Positions 8,795 to 17,389 of a stretch of DNA of 64,000 nt are shown here, piece after piece. Location of the stretch: contig NZ_CP033325.1 of the NCBI RefSeq assembly GCF_003710105.1, forward strand, positions 1,302,001 through 1,366,000, given 5' to 3'. A program made the translations under genes and the position numbers. The notes below the pieces were generated by a model. The model ran no database searches. It saw only the letters and a list, made by a program, of their open reading frames with translations, and was not told the origin of the DNA. Numbering within the stretch: the stretch's first letter is position 1; each line of letters opens with the position of its first letter. The stretch comes from Georgenia faecalis. Lineage in GTDB: Bacteria; Actinomycetota; Actinomycetes; Actinomycetales; Actinomycetaceae.

Positions 8795-10171
8795 TCAGTC
8801 CCGGTCGAAGACGAGCAGCTCCTTGGCATCGGGCCAGTCGAGGGTCACGGCGAGGGCGTCCGGCGTGACCCAGTAGGTGGCGGGAAGGACGTCCTCGGTG
8901 GTGGTGGCGCCGAGCCGCTCGCCGGTGGACGGGTCGAGGACCACGACGGACCCGGACCACGTGGGCACGAGCATGTGCTCGCCCCAGGGCAGGGCGCGGT
9001 CGGTGTCGAGCCACTCGTCGGGCTCGACCACGCCCTCCGGCTCGCTCCAGAGCTCCTTGCCCGTAAAGCCGTCGAGCGCGACCGTGCTGTCCTGCGTGTC
9101 GAGCAGGATCACCTGGCCCCCGGCGGCGTTGGCGACGAAGCCGCCCTTCTCGTAGCTCCAGACCTCGTCGCCCGTCTCGGGGTCGAGCGCCACGAGGCGC
9201 GAGGTGTCGCCGTCGGGGGCCTCAGCCGTCTCGCGGATGGTGACGAGGCCGGTCTCCGGCGCGAGAGGGACGAGTGTGCCGGCGCGCGGGGTCGCGTCGT
9301 CGCCCCTCTCGCGCGGCCAGCTCCACGTCTCCTCGCCCGTGTCCGGGTCGATGCCGACGATCGACACCCGCTGCCGCTCGTGCTGCCAGCGGTTGGCGAC
9401 GTCGGCACCGCTGAGCTGCCCGTCGAGGAACCCGACGGCGAGGACGCCGTCGACCCAGGCGAGCTGCCTCGCCTCCTGGTCGAGATCGCGGGTCCAGGCC
9501 GTGTCGAGCGCTGCGACGTCGATCCGGGCGAGGGCTGCGGCGGCCTCTCCCGGAGGGGTCGCGACCGCGACGGCGGACCCGTCGGGTGCCGGGGCGTCGA
9601 GGGTGCGGCCGACGCCGTCGTTCCCGGTGCGAGAGAGGTCGGCGCACCCCGTGATCGTCCCCTCCTGGGCGTCGAGAACGGTGAGCCGGTACCCGTCGTC
9701 GACGGCTGCCAGGGAGTAGAGGTCGTCCCCGATCGGGCGCAGGGGTCGGGCCTGGCCGGCCTGACCCCGGTTCCACGACACCTCGCCGCTGGTCGGGTCG
9801 AGGCTCGCATCGCGGTAGGTGTTGCGCTCGCCGTAGAACGGCGCGTCCGAGAGGACGATCTCGCCTCCCGCTCCGGTCGTGACGGCGGCGTCGGTCTCGA
9901 GCGGCGCCGAGCCGACGAGGTCGCCCACGCCGGGAAGCGCCGACAGCTGCTCGATGACGTGCGCGGGGGTCGTCAGGCGTGGTCCGGATGACGTCGCGTA
10001 GTCCACCGGGGCGTCGCGGGTGAGGGTCGTCGTCTGATGGCAGGACCACCACGGGCTCTGCCGGACGAAGACGACCGCGCCGGCCACCACGAGGGCGAAG
10101 GCGACCCCCGCGGCGACGGGCGCGCGGCGACGGCGGCGCGGACGCCCCTCTGTCACGCTGAGCGGCTCCAC
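8795..10171 (-). CDS. Membrane-anchored PQQ-like beta-propeller protein
   Basis: The 458-residue product has a short Arg-rich cytoplasmic head, one membrane helix (about residues 14-35), and an extracytoplasmic domain of repeated blades. The blades have the pattern ALD-TG-E-W typical of PQQ/BamB-like propellers (RLVALDPETGDEVWSYE, TVALDGFTGKELWSEPEG, VVVLDPSTGERLG). No Trp-docking PQQ site can be asserted, so a scaffold or ligand-binding role is more likely than an enzyme. The GTG at 10171 follows GAGGAGG nine bases upstream; the ATG at 10231 has no such site. It is monocistronic. Confidence 0.8.
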   Translation of the reverse strand: MEPLSVTEGRPRRRRRAPVAAGVAFALVVAGAVVFVRQSPWWSCHQTTTLTRDAPVDYATSSGPRLTTPAHVIEQLSALPGVGDLVGSAPLETDAAVTTGAGGEIVLSDAPFYGERNTYRDASLDPTSGEVSWNRGQAGQARPLRPIGDDLYSLAAVDDGYRLTVLDAQEGTITGCADLSRTGNDGVGRTLDAPAPDGSAVAVATPPGEAAAALARIDVAALDTAWTRDLDQEARQLAWVDGVLAVGFLDGQLSGADVANRWQHERQRVSIVGIDPDTGEETWSWPRERGDDATPRAGTLVPLAPETGLVTIRETAEAPDGDTSRLVALDPETGDEVWSYEKGGFVANAAGGQVILLDTQDSTVALDGFTGKELWSEPEGVVEPDEWLDTDRALPWGEHMLVPTWSGSVVVLDPSTGERLGATTTEDVLPATYWVTPDALAVTLDWPDAKELLVFDRD

Positions 10172-10385
10172 CGGTCCGTGCCTCCTCGAGCGACTGTCCG
10201 TCGTGTAGGGGATTGATGGGCACGCCTGCACTGGTGACGGGAGAGGCGATGCCGCGAGCGACAGTAGCGGAGAGCCCGACCCGCCGGGGGCAGTGTCCGG
10301 TCACACACCGGTCGCCGTGTCTGCGGGACGGGGGCCGACGTCCCCGGACGCGATCGTGAAGCGCGGTGATCAGTGACAGGGCGCG

Positions 10386-10721
10386 GTGACGAGCGTGGGC
10401 AGCGTGCACTCCAACCCGTACGTGCGGTTCCTGCCGGCCCGGCAGTGGCGGCGTCACGACGTGCACCTCGCACTCGCCCGTCGCACGGACGCGGTCGCCG
10501 CCACCTGCCTGCTCGATCCGAGCGACTGGCAGGCCTTTTCATCCCGGCGGGGACGGGACCCGGCGAAACTGAGCGTTCGAGTGCTGTCCCGGGCCGCCGG
10601 TCCGACGCACCTCGTGGTGTTGCGGAAGTGCGACCACTTCCCGGTCGAGGAGCCTGGGCTGTCCGACTTGGTGACGGCCGTCGACGAACTGGCTCAGGAT
10701 CCGCGCAACGCTCAGGTGTAG
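10386..10721 (+). CDS. Hypothetical protein, 111 residues
   Basis: This small basic protein has no recognised domain. The coding frame shows strong GC at third codon positions and ordinary amino-acid composition (Trp, Cys, His and Phe well spread), which supports it over the other frames. It starts with GTG at 10386 after a weak AGGG. Its 3' end overlaps the converging membrane-protein gene by 10 bases. Secondary structure is probably mixed; there is no signal peptide or membrane helix. It might be a remnant of a longer gene. Confidence 0.45.
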   Translation: MTSVGSVHSNPYVRFLPARQWRRHDVHLALARRTDAVAATCLLDPSDWQAFSSRRGRDPAKLSVRVLSRAAGPTHLVVLRKCDHFPVEEPGLSDLVTAVDELAQDPRNAQV

Positions 10722-11578
10722 GACTCGACCCGCTCCACGGGCAGGCCGGAGCGCCACGCGTTGAGCGCCATGACGACGGCGCCCGCCAGGAGCGCCGCGC
10801 CCGCCGCGGCGAAGGACACGCTGAAGACGGTGCTCTCCAGGTGAACTCCGAGCGGCGCGAGGCCGAGCGCGACCCCGGCGACTGCCGCGATCCCTAGCTC
10901 GGCACGCCAGATGTGCGACACCAGCCGCCACCGGAGCTGCGACGGTGTGCCCTTGCGGATGGTCCACCCATGGCGCCGCAGGGACTCGTTGTAGGTGAGC
11001 TTCTTGAGCAGGGAGACGCCGGTCATCCCGGCGAGGGCGCCCGTGACGACGCTGTACACGGTCACGACCGTCCAGTACTGCGAGAGGGCAGTCGAACCGT
11101 CCGACGCCGCTATCGCGCCCTGCGCCTCGAGGACCAGGGGGACGACCATGACGAGCGCCCAGGCGGCCAACGCGACGACGAGCAGCACCGCGTGCAGTCC
11201 GACGGAGACGGGCCGCAGCAGGACTGTGAAGCTGCCGCCGGAGGAGTGGTAGCCCTCGTCCGCGCCCCAGCGTCCGCGCGCGGCGAACTGGCCGAAGAAG
11301 AACGCGATCATGGAGAGCAGGGCCATGAGGATGGGGAACGACATGGTCTCGGTGCCCGTGGTGTCGTCCTCGACCACGCTCCTGATCGGCTCGTCGCCCC
11401 CGGTGAGCGACAGGAGCCAGAACACGGTGCCGGCGCCGACGAGCAGCGCCAGCGCGCCCACGGTGTTGCCGACGAGGGCGACGATGAACCGGGCCCGCGC
11501 CACCGGCCCGGTGGTGGCTCGACCGAGGTCGTCCGTCGCCGGGGCATCGGCGTGCGGTTCGTTCTGGCGCTCAGTCAC
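10712..11578 (-). CDS. Polytopic membrane protein, paralogue A
   Basis: The 288-residue protein has about six hydrophobic segments, an N-terminal hydrophilic stretch, and a cytoplasmic loop containing SLLKKLTYNESLRRHGW. It shares most of its length and the exact C-terminal motif ALNAWRSGLPVERVESYT with the gene immediately upstream, so the two arose by tandem duplication. No family is recognised. The GTG at 11578 has a GAGGGA site six bases upstream; the ATG at 11626 has none. The 64-base gap and shared strand suggest co-transcription with paralogue B. Confidence 0.75.
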   Translation of the reverse strand: MTERQNEPHADAPATDDLGRATTGPVARARFIVALVGNTVGALALLVGAGTVFWLLSLTGGDEPIRSVVEDDTTGTETMSFPILMALLSMIAFFFGQFAARGRWGADEGYHSSGGSFTVLLRPVSVGLHAVLLVVALAAWALVMVVPLVLEAQGAIAASDGSTALSQYWTVVTVYSVVTGALAGMTGVSLLKKLTYNESLRRHGWTIRKGTPSQLRWRLVSHIWRAELGIAAVAGVALGLAPLGVHLESTVFSVSFAAAGAALLAGAVVMALNAWRSGLPVERVESYT

Positions 11579-11642
11579 GGGACGTCCCTCGGGTGCGGTG
11601 CGGCGTGGTGGGTGCGGTGGGGTCATGCCGGGTGGGGTCGGG

Positions 11643-12524
11643 TCAGGTGTAGGACTCGACCCGCTCCACGGGCAGGCCGGAGCGCCAGGCGTTCAGCGCC
11701 ATGGCGATCGCGCCCGCCAGCAGTGCCACGCCGACAGCGACGAACGGCAGGGCCTCGGTGAGGCTGCCCAGGTGCGCGATGAGCGGCGCGAGGCCCAGCG
11801 CGATCCCCGCGACTGCCGCGATCCCGAGCTCGGTCCGCCAGATGTGCGACACGGACCTCCACCGCAGCTGCGACGGTGAGCCGTCCTGGATGCTCGACGC
11901 GTGGCGCTGCAAGGACCGGTTGTAGGTGAGCTTCTTGACCAGGGAGACGCCGATCATTGCGGCGAGGGCACCGCTGAGCGCGCCGTAGGCGTTTGCCGTG
12001 AACCACATCTCGCCGAGAGCCTCCGAGTAGTCCTCGGCGGCGATCCGGCCCTGGACGTCGAGCACGACGGGGCCGAGCGCCACGAGCCCCCAGACCACCA
12101 GTGCGAGCGCGAGGAGCGCGGCGTGCCATCCCACGGAGATCGGGCGCAGGAGGACCGTGACGCTCCCGCTCGAGAACCGGGAATCCTTGCCGGTGCCCCA
12201 CCGCCCGCGCGCGGCGTACTGCCCGAAGAAGAGGGCGATCATGGAGACCAGTGCCATGAGGGCGGGGAACGCGATGGTCGGGGTGCCCCCGATGTCCTCG
12301 GGGAACGCGCTGCTGATCGACTTGCCCCTCGCGGTGAGCGACAGCAGCCAGAACACGGTTCCCAGACCGAGGACGAGGGCGACGGTCCCCACCGTGTTGC
12401 CCACGATGCTGATGATCCGTCGAGCGAGGGCGCCGCGCCCGGTGGTCTGCCGCCCGAGGCTGTCCGTCGCCGGCTTCTTCCGGCTCCCGCCGTGCGGCCC
12501 GGTGCCCCGTGCTTTTGTCGTCAT
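11643..12524 (-). CDS. Polytopic membrane protein, paralogue B
   Basis: The 293-residue integral membrane protein is homologous to its downstream neighbour. Both have the same order: a polar N terminus, GNTVG(A/T)xAL in TM1, FFGQ(F/Y)AARGRWG after TM2, SVxLLRP(V/I)SVG before TM3, LTYN(E/R)SL in the loop, ELGIAAVAG(V/I)ALGLAPL near the end and the identical final 18 residues. The ATG at 12524 has a GAGGGG site; the ATG at 12551 does not. It follows cydC by 76 bases on the same strand, so read-through from the cyd operon is possible, though no functional link is known. Confidence 0.75.
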   Translation of the reverse strand: MTTKARGTGPHGGSRKKPATDSLGRQTTGRGALARRIISIVGNTVGTVALVLGLGTVFWLLSLTARGKSISSAFPEDIGGTPTIAFPALMALVSMIALFFGQYAARGRWGTGKDSRFSSGSVTVLLRPISVGWHAALLALALVVWGLVALGPVVLDVQGRIAAEDYSEALGEMWFTANAYGALSGALAAMIGVSLVKKLTYNRSLQRHASSIQDGSPSQLRWRSVSHIWRTELGIAAVAGIALGLAPLIAHLGSLTEALPFVAVGVALLAGAIAMALNAWRSGLPVERVESYT

Positions 12525-12600
12525 GTGCAGCCCCTCGTCGTGGTGCTGCACAGTAGCGGCTCACGCGCGGCGCCCTGCCGCTCCGTCCGCCGACGGGGCG

Positions 12601-14514
12601 TCAGGGCCGGCGGTGGCCCGCGGGTGCGTGGTCGGCCGGGATCCACGGGTCGGCACCGGCAGCGCCATCGTCGACCGGGCCGTCACCGGCAGCATCGGCG
12701 GCACGGGCACGGTCACCGCCGTCGTCCCCGTGCTCCGCAGGCGGCCGGACGGTCCCGTCCGGGGCCAGGACGATGACGTCGTCGGCGGCCTCGATGCCCT
12801 CGAACCGGTGGGTCACGGCGAGGATGCCGCGGTCCCGGGCGAGCGGGAGGTCGCCGGCGAGGAGGTCGTGCATGAGCGCGCCGCCCTGCGCGTCGAGGTG
12901 CTCGGTGGGTTCGTCGAGGAGGAGGAGGGGCGCCCGGGCGAGCAGCGCCCGCGCGACGAGCAGCCGGCGCCGCTCGCCGCCGGAGACCTGGGCGCCGTCG
13001 GCACCGAGGACGGTGTCCAGCCCGGTGGGGAGCCGGTCGAGCCATGGCCCCAGACCCACCTGCCCGAGGGCGTCACGGGCTGCAGCCTCGTCGACGTCGC
13101 CCCGGGCCACGCGGAGGTTCTCCAGGACCGTGGTGTCGAAGAGGTGGGCGTCCTCGCCCGTCATGACGACCGCCGCGGCTCGGGCGTCGGGGGCGACGTC
13201 GGCGAGGGGGCGGCCGTCAAGGAGCACCTCGCCGCCGTGCGGGGGCAGGAGCCCGGCGAGGGTGAGGAGCAGGGTTGTCTTGCCGGTCCCGCTCGGCCCG
13301 ACGAGCACGGCGGAGCGCCCCGGCTCAAGGCGCAGGTCCAGGCCGGTGAGGAGGGTGGGCCCGCCCGGCCAGCCGCAGGCCAGGCCGCGGGCCTCGAGGA
13401 CGGGGCCGGGTGTCGTCGCGGGCGTGACCGGGCCAGTCGACGTGAGCGCCGGGGCAGGCGCGGCCTGAGCCCGCGCGCGGCGGGCGGCCACGCGAGGGGC
13501 GGCCTCGCCGGGGGCGCCGCCGGGACCGGCACCGGGACGGGCGGCGTCGAGGAGCTCGAGGATCCGGGCCGCGGCCTGCCGGGAGCGGAGCAGCTGCACG
13601 CCGGCGGCCGGCAGGAGGGTGACCGCCTCGAAGACGGCGAGTGGCGTGAGGACGACGACGGCGAGCTCCACCGGCGCCAGCGCACCCGCCGTCGTCGCGG
13701 GGATGCCGAGGACGAGCGCGCCGAGGACGGCCAGCCCGGTGCTGAGCGGGCCGGCCGCGATCGCCAGCGCGGTCGGGCGCGCGGCCCGGTCGGCGGCCCG
13801 GGCGAGGTCGGCCTCGGCACCGGCGAGCGCCGCGTGCACGGAGGCCGTCCGGCCCGAGACCGCCAGCTCGCCCGCGCCGTCGAGCAGCGTGAGGGTGAGC
13901 GCGGCGACCTCCCCCCGCGCGCGGGCCTGCTCGCGCTCGAGCCGGGCCGCGGCCCGGGTGGCGAGCCAGGGCGCGAGGACACCGGCCACGACGAGGCACA
14001 GCCCCAGCCACGCGCCGGCCGCCGGCAGGAACGCCGCGAGCAGCCCGACGCTGCCGAGACCGACGACGACGGCGACGGCGGCCGGCAGCAGGCCGCGCAC
14101 GACGGCGTCGCCCACGTCGTCGACGTCGGCACCGACCCGGGCGAGCAGGTCCCCGCGGCGGACGCCGACGACGGCCTCGGTGCGGCCCTCGGCGAGGCGG
14201 CGGTAGATCTCGGTGCGCAGGTTCGTCATGCCGCGCAGGGCGACGTCGTGCGAGGCGAGACGCTCGAGATAGCGGAGCAGTCCCCGGGAGATGCCGAACG
14301 TGCGGACCGCGACCGCGGCGATCGACAGCTGCATCGCCGGGGGCATCTGCGAGGCCCGGGCGATGAGCCACGCCGAGACGGCCGCGAGGGCGACGGCACT
14401 GCCGAGGGCGCCGGCGCCCGCGAGCACGGCCAGGCCCACCCGGCGCCACGAGACGTCGAGGAGCCGGACCGCGCGCACGAGCGGGTCGCGGCGCAGGGCG
14501 GCGAGGCGCCTCAT
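12601..14514 (-). CDS. cydC: ABC transporter CydC, cytochrome bd assembly
   Basis: CydC (637 residues) is one half of the heterodimeric CydDC ABC exporter needed to assemble cytochrome bd. It moves a thiol or heme ligand across the membrane. Six membrane helices precede a nucleotide-binding domain with Walker A GPSGTGKTT, signature SGGERRRLL and Walker B LLLLDEPTEHLD. A Pro/Ala-rich linker joins the domains, and the last 60 residues after the H-loop are a low-complexity Asp/Ala tail. The ATG at 14514 overlaps the cydD stop in an ATGA, so translation is coupled. Confidence 0.93.
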   Translation of the reverse strand: MRRLAALRRDPLVRAVRLLDVSWRRVGLAVLAGAGALGSAVALAAVSAWLIARASQMPPAMQLSIAAVAVRTFGISRGLLRYLERLASHDVALRGMTNLRTEIYRRLAEGRTEAVVGVRRGDLLARVGADVDDVGDAVVRGLLPAAVAVVVGLGSVGLLAAFLPAAGAWLGLCLVVAGVLAPWLATRAAARLEREQARARGEVAALTLTLLDGAGELAVSGRTASVHAALAGAEADLARAADRAARPTALAIAAGPLSTGLAVLGALVLGIPATTAGALAPVELAVVVLTPLAVFEAVTLLPAAGVQLLRSRQAAARILELLDAARPGAGPGGAPGEAAPRVAARRARAQAAPAPALTSTGPVTPATTPGPVLEARGLACGWPGGPTLLTGLDLRLEPGRSAVLVGPSGTGKTTLLLTLAGLLPPHGGEVLLDGRPLADVAPDARAAAVVMTGEDAHLFDTTVLENLRVARGDVDEAAARDALGQVGLGPWLDRLPTGLDTVLGADGAQVSGGERRRLLVARALLARAPLLLLDEPTEHLDAQGGALMHDLLAGDLPLARDRGILAVTHRFEGIEAADDVIVLAPDGTVRPPAEHGDDGGDRARAADAAGDGPVDDGAAGADPWIPADHAPAGHRRP

Positions 14515-16361
14515 GGGGCACCTCCGTCGCCGCCGGGCGCCGCCGCGTTCGGGGACGCCACGCCCGGTGCCACGCCGGTCGCCTCCATGCCGGTCGCCGC
14601 TCCCGCGGCCGCCAGAGCGCCCGCCACCGGCACGCCCGCGCCCACCGGCACGCCCACGTCCACCGGGGCACCCGCCTCGGCAGGCGCGCTGCGCACCTCG
14701 ACGACGCCGTCGGCGCAGCGCAGCAGGGTGGAGCGGTGGGCGACGAGCAGCACCGTCCGCCCCTGCCGTCGGAGCGCCTCGACGGCCCGGAGGACGACGG
14801 CCTCGCTCTCGTGGTCGAGGTGCGCCGTCGGCTCGTCGAGGACGACGAGGGGCGCCGGGTCGAGCAGGGCCCGGGTGAGGGCGAGCCGTTGCCGCTCGCC
14901 GAGGCTGAGCCCGTGCCCGCCCTGGCCCACGGGGGTCTGCCACCCGCGGGGGAGGCGGGCGACGACGGCGGCGAGGCCGGTGAGGGCCGCGGCGCGGTCA
15001 CGTTCGTCGACGGTGACCGGGCGGCCGTCGTCGACGAGCTCGGCGATCGTGCCCGGGGTCAGCGCCGGTCGCTGGGGCACCCACGCGATCTGCGCCCACC
15101 ACCTTTCCGGGTCGATCTCGTCCAGGCCCACACTGCCGCCGTCGTCCACGCCCCCGCTGCCGCCGTCGGCGGGGGCGAGGCGGACACGGCCGGACGTGGG
15201 CGGCAGCAGGCCGAGCACGACGGCGACGGCGGTCGACTTCCCGGCCCCGTTCGGGCCGGCCAGCGCCGTCACGGTGCCCGGCGCGAGGGCGAACGTGAGG
15301 TCCGCCGGGGCGAGGAGGTCGCGGTCGGGCGCGGCGACCGACACGCCCTCGAGCCGCACCACGGTGGAGCGCAGGTCCGGCGCCGGGACGGTGCCGCGGG
15401 CGGGCACGGGCGTCTCGAGGATCTCGAACGCCTGGTCGGCGGCGGCGACGCCGTCGGCGGAGGCGTGGAAGTGCGCGCCCACCTGGCGCAGCGGCAGGTA
15501 CACCTCCGGCGCCAGGACGATGACGGCGAGGCCGGTGGTGAGGTCGAGCTGGCCGTAGACGAGCCGGAACCCGACGCCGACGGCGACGAGCGCGACGGCG
15601 AGCGTGGTGAGCAGCTCGAGCACCATCCCGGAGAGGAACGCGACGCGCAGGGTCCCCATGGTCGCGCGCCGGTGGGCGTCACCGAGGGCGCGCACCCGGG
15701 CCACCGGGCCGCGCTCGCGGCCGAGGGCCCGCAGGGTGGGCAGGCCGGCGAGGAGGTCGAGGACCTGGTCGCCGAGGCGCTGCATGGTCGCGAGCCGCCG
15801 CGCGGCGTACCCCTGGGTGAGCCACCCCACGAGCGCCATGAAGAGGGGGACGAGCGGGACGGTGAGGGCGATGGTGAGCGCGGCGATCCAGTCGAGGCTG
15901 AGGACGACGGCGAGGGTGGCCGGCGTGACCGTCGCGGCGAGCAGCAGCTGCGGCAGGTACCTCACGAGGTAGGGCTCGAGGTCGTCGAGGCCCCGGGTCG
16001 CCAGGGTGGCCACGCTCGCCGTGCGTCCGCGCGCGAGCCACCGCGGCCCCAGGGCCGCGGCGTGGGTGAGGACCTGGCGCCGCAGGTCGGTGATGGTGCG
16101 GGTCGCGGCGCGGTGGGCGTACCGCTCCTGGACGGCCGTCACCGCCGTCCGGGCCACGACGACCGCCGCGAGCCAGCCCACGGTGGGGGCGACGTCGGGC
16201 CAGGTGGCCTCGCCCGTGACGACGGGCGCCAGCGCGTGGGCGAGGAGGAGCGCCTGGGCGATGACGAGCGCCGCCGTGAGCACCCCGGTGGTGGCGGTGA
16301 GCACGACGTAGCGCCGCGCCGCCCGGGCGCGGCGCAGCAGCCGCGGGTCGAGGGGCTTCAT
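14511..16361 (-). CDS. cydD: ABC transporter CydD, cytochrome bd assembly
   Basis: CydD (616 residues) pairs with CydC. The membrane domain contains the conserved EVYLPLRQVGAHFHASADG segment characteristic of CydD. The nucleotide-binding domain has Walker A GPNGAGKST, Walker B LVVLDEPTAHLD and a signature LSLGERQRL in which the usual second Gly of LSGG is Leu. The C-terminal 55 residues are a repetitive Val/Gly/Ala/Pro tail without structure. The ATG at 16361 overlaps the cydB stop in an ATGA. Confidence 0.93.
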   Translation of the reverse strand: MKPLDPRLLRRARAARRYVVLTATTGVLTAALVIAQALLLAHALAPVVTGEATWPDVAPTVGWLAAVVVARTAVTAVQERYAHRAATRTITDLRRQVLTHAAALGPRWLARGRTASVATLATRGLDDLEPYLVRYLPQLLLAATVTPATLAVVLSLDWIAALTIALTVPLVPLFMALVGWLTQGYAARRLATMQRLGDQVLDLLAGLPTLRALGRERGPVARVRALGDAHRRATMGTLRVAFLSGMVLELLTTLAVALVAVGVGFRLVYGQLDLTTGLAVIVLAPEVYLPLRQVGAHFHASADGVAAADQAFEILETPVPARGTVPAPDLRSTVVRLEGVSVAAPDRDLLAPADLTFALAPGTVTALAGPNGAGKSTAVAVVLGLLPPTSGRVRLAPADGGSGGVDDGGSVGLDEIDPERWWAQIAWVPQRPALTPGTIAELVDDGRPVTVDERDRAAALTGLAAVVARLPRGWQTPVGQGGHGLSLGERQRLALTRALLDPAPLVVLDEPTAHLDHESEAVVLRAVEALRRQGRTVLLVAHRSTLLRCADGVVEVRSAPAEAGAPVDVGVPVGAGVPVAGALAAAGAATGMEATGVAPGVASPNAAAPGGDGGAP

Positions 16362-17377
16362 CTGCGCTCGAAGACGAGACCGGTGTGCTCGGGGATCTGG
16401 GCGGTGCTGATCCGCTTGCGGAACACCCAGTACGTCCAGCCCTGGTAGAGCAGCACCACCGGCGTGAGGATGACGGCGACCCAGGTCATGATCGTCAGGG
16501 TGTAGTCCGTGGACGAGGCGTTGCGGATGGTGAGCGAGTTCGCCGGGTCCAGCGCGGGCATGACGTCGGGGAACATCGAGCCGAAGATGAGCACGACGGC
16601 GGCGACGATCGTGACGGCCGAGGCGACGAATGCGCGGCCCTCGCGCTCCTGGCGGGTGAGGGCGACGAGCCGGGCGAGGGCGACGGCGGCGACCAGCGTG
16701 GGGACCCACGTCCACGTCACCGAGTACGCGACCTGGGTCCACAGGGCCCACCCGCCGGCGACGACGAGGGTGAGGACCGCGAGGCGCGTGGCGAGGCGCC
16801 CGGCCTTGTGCCGGATGTCGCCGTCGGTCTTGAGCGCGATGAAGACCGCGCCGTGGGTGAGGAAGAGGAGGAACGTCGTCGCCCCGCCGAGCAGGGCGTA
16901 GGGGCTGAGGAGGTCCCAGAACGTGCCGACGTACTGGTGGTCGGCGTCGAGGTGGACGCCGCGCACGAGGTTGGCGAAGGCGACGCCCCAGAGGATGGCG
17001 GGGACCGTCGAGCCGAAGACGATGGCGCGGTCGGCCCAGGCCCGCCAGCCGTCGTCGTTGATCTTGCCGCGCCACTCGAAGGCGACGACGCGCACGATGA
17101 GGGCGAGCAGGATGAGCAGCAGCGGGATGTAGAACCCCGAGAACATCGTGGCGTACCACTCTGGGAACGCCGCGAAGGTCGCGCCGCCCGCGGTGAGCAG
17201 CCACACCTCGTTGCCGTCCCAGACGGGACCGATCGTGTTGATGAGGACGCGGCGGTCCTTGTCCTTGCGGCCCAGGACCGGCAGCAGCATGCCGACGCCG
17301 AAGTCGAAGCCCTCGAGGACGAGGTACCCGGTCCAGAGCACCGCGATGAGGAGGAACCAGATGAGCGGGAGGTCCAT
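16358..17377 (-). CDS. cydB: Cytochrome bd oxidase subunit II
   Basis: CydB (339 residues) is the second membrane subunit of the quinol-oxidising cytochrome bd terminal oxidase. It has about eight to nine helices, the opening LPLIWFLLIAVLWTGYLVLEGFDFGVG and the GPVWDGNEVWLL motif typical of the family. It supports heme d binding in CydA and oxygen access. The ATG lies 12 bases after the cydA stop and the stop overlaps cydD. Together with CydA it allows respiration at low oxygen and resists nitric oxide and sulfide. Confidence 0.97.
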   Translation of the reverse strand: MDLPLIWFLLIAVLWTGYLVLEGFDFGVGMLLPVLGRKDKDRRVLINTIGPVWDGNEVWLLTAGGATFAAFPEWYATMFSGFYIPLLLILLALIVRVVAFEWRGKINDDGWRAWADRAIVFGSTVPAILWGVAFANLVRGVHLDADHQYVGTFWDLLSPYALLGGATTFLLFLTHGAVFIALKTDGDIRHKAGRLATRLAVLTLVVAGGWALWTQVAYSVTWTWVPTLVAAVALARLVALTRQEREGRAFVASAVTIVAAVVLIFGSMFPDVMPALDPANSLTIRNASSTDYTLTIMTWVAVILTPVVLLYQGWTYWVFRKRISTAQIPEHTGLVFERR

Positions 17378-17389
17378 GTCGGGCTCCTG

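Noticed and set aside
8546-9991. 481-residue plus-strand ORF over the beta-propeller gene
   Set aside because: The minus strand has regular blade motifs and a strong ribosome site; the plus frame is a shadow.
12157-15558. 1133-residue plus-strand ORF across cydC and cydD
   Set aside because: Antisense to two recognised ABC genes with conserved Walker motifs; composition is typical of GC-rich shadows.
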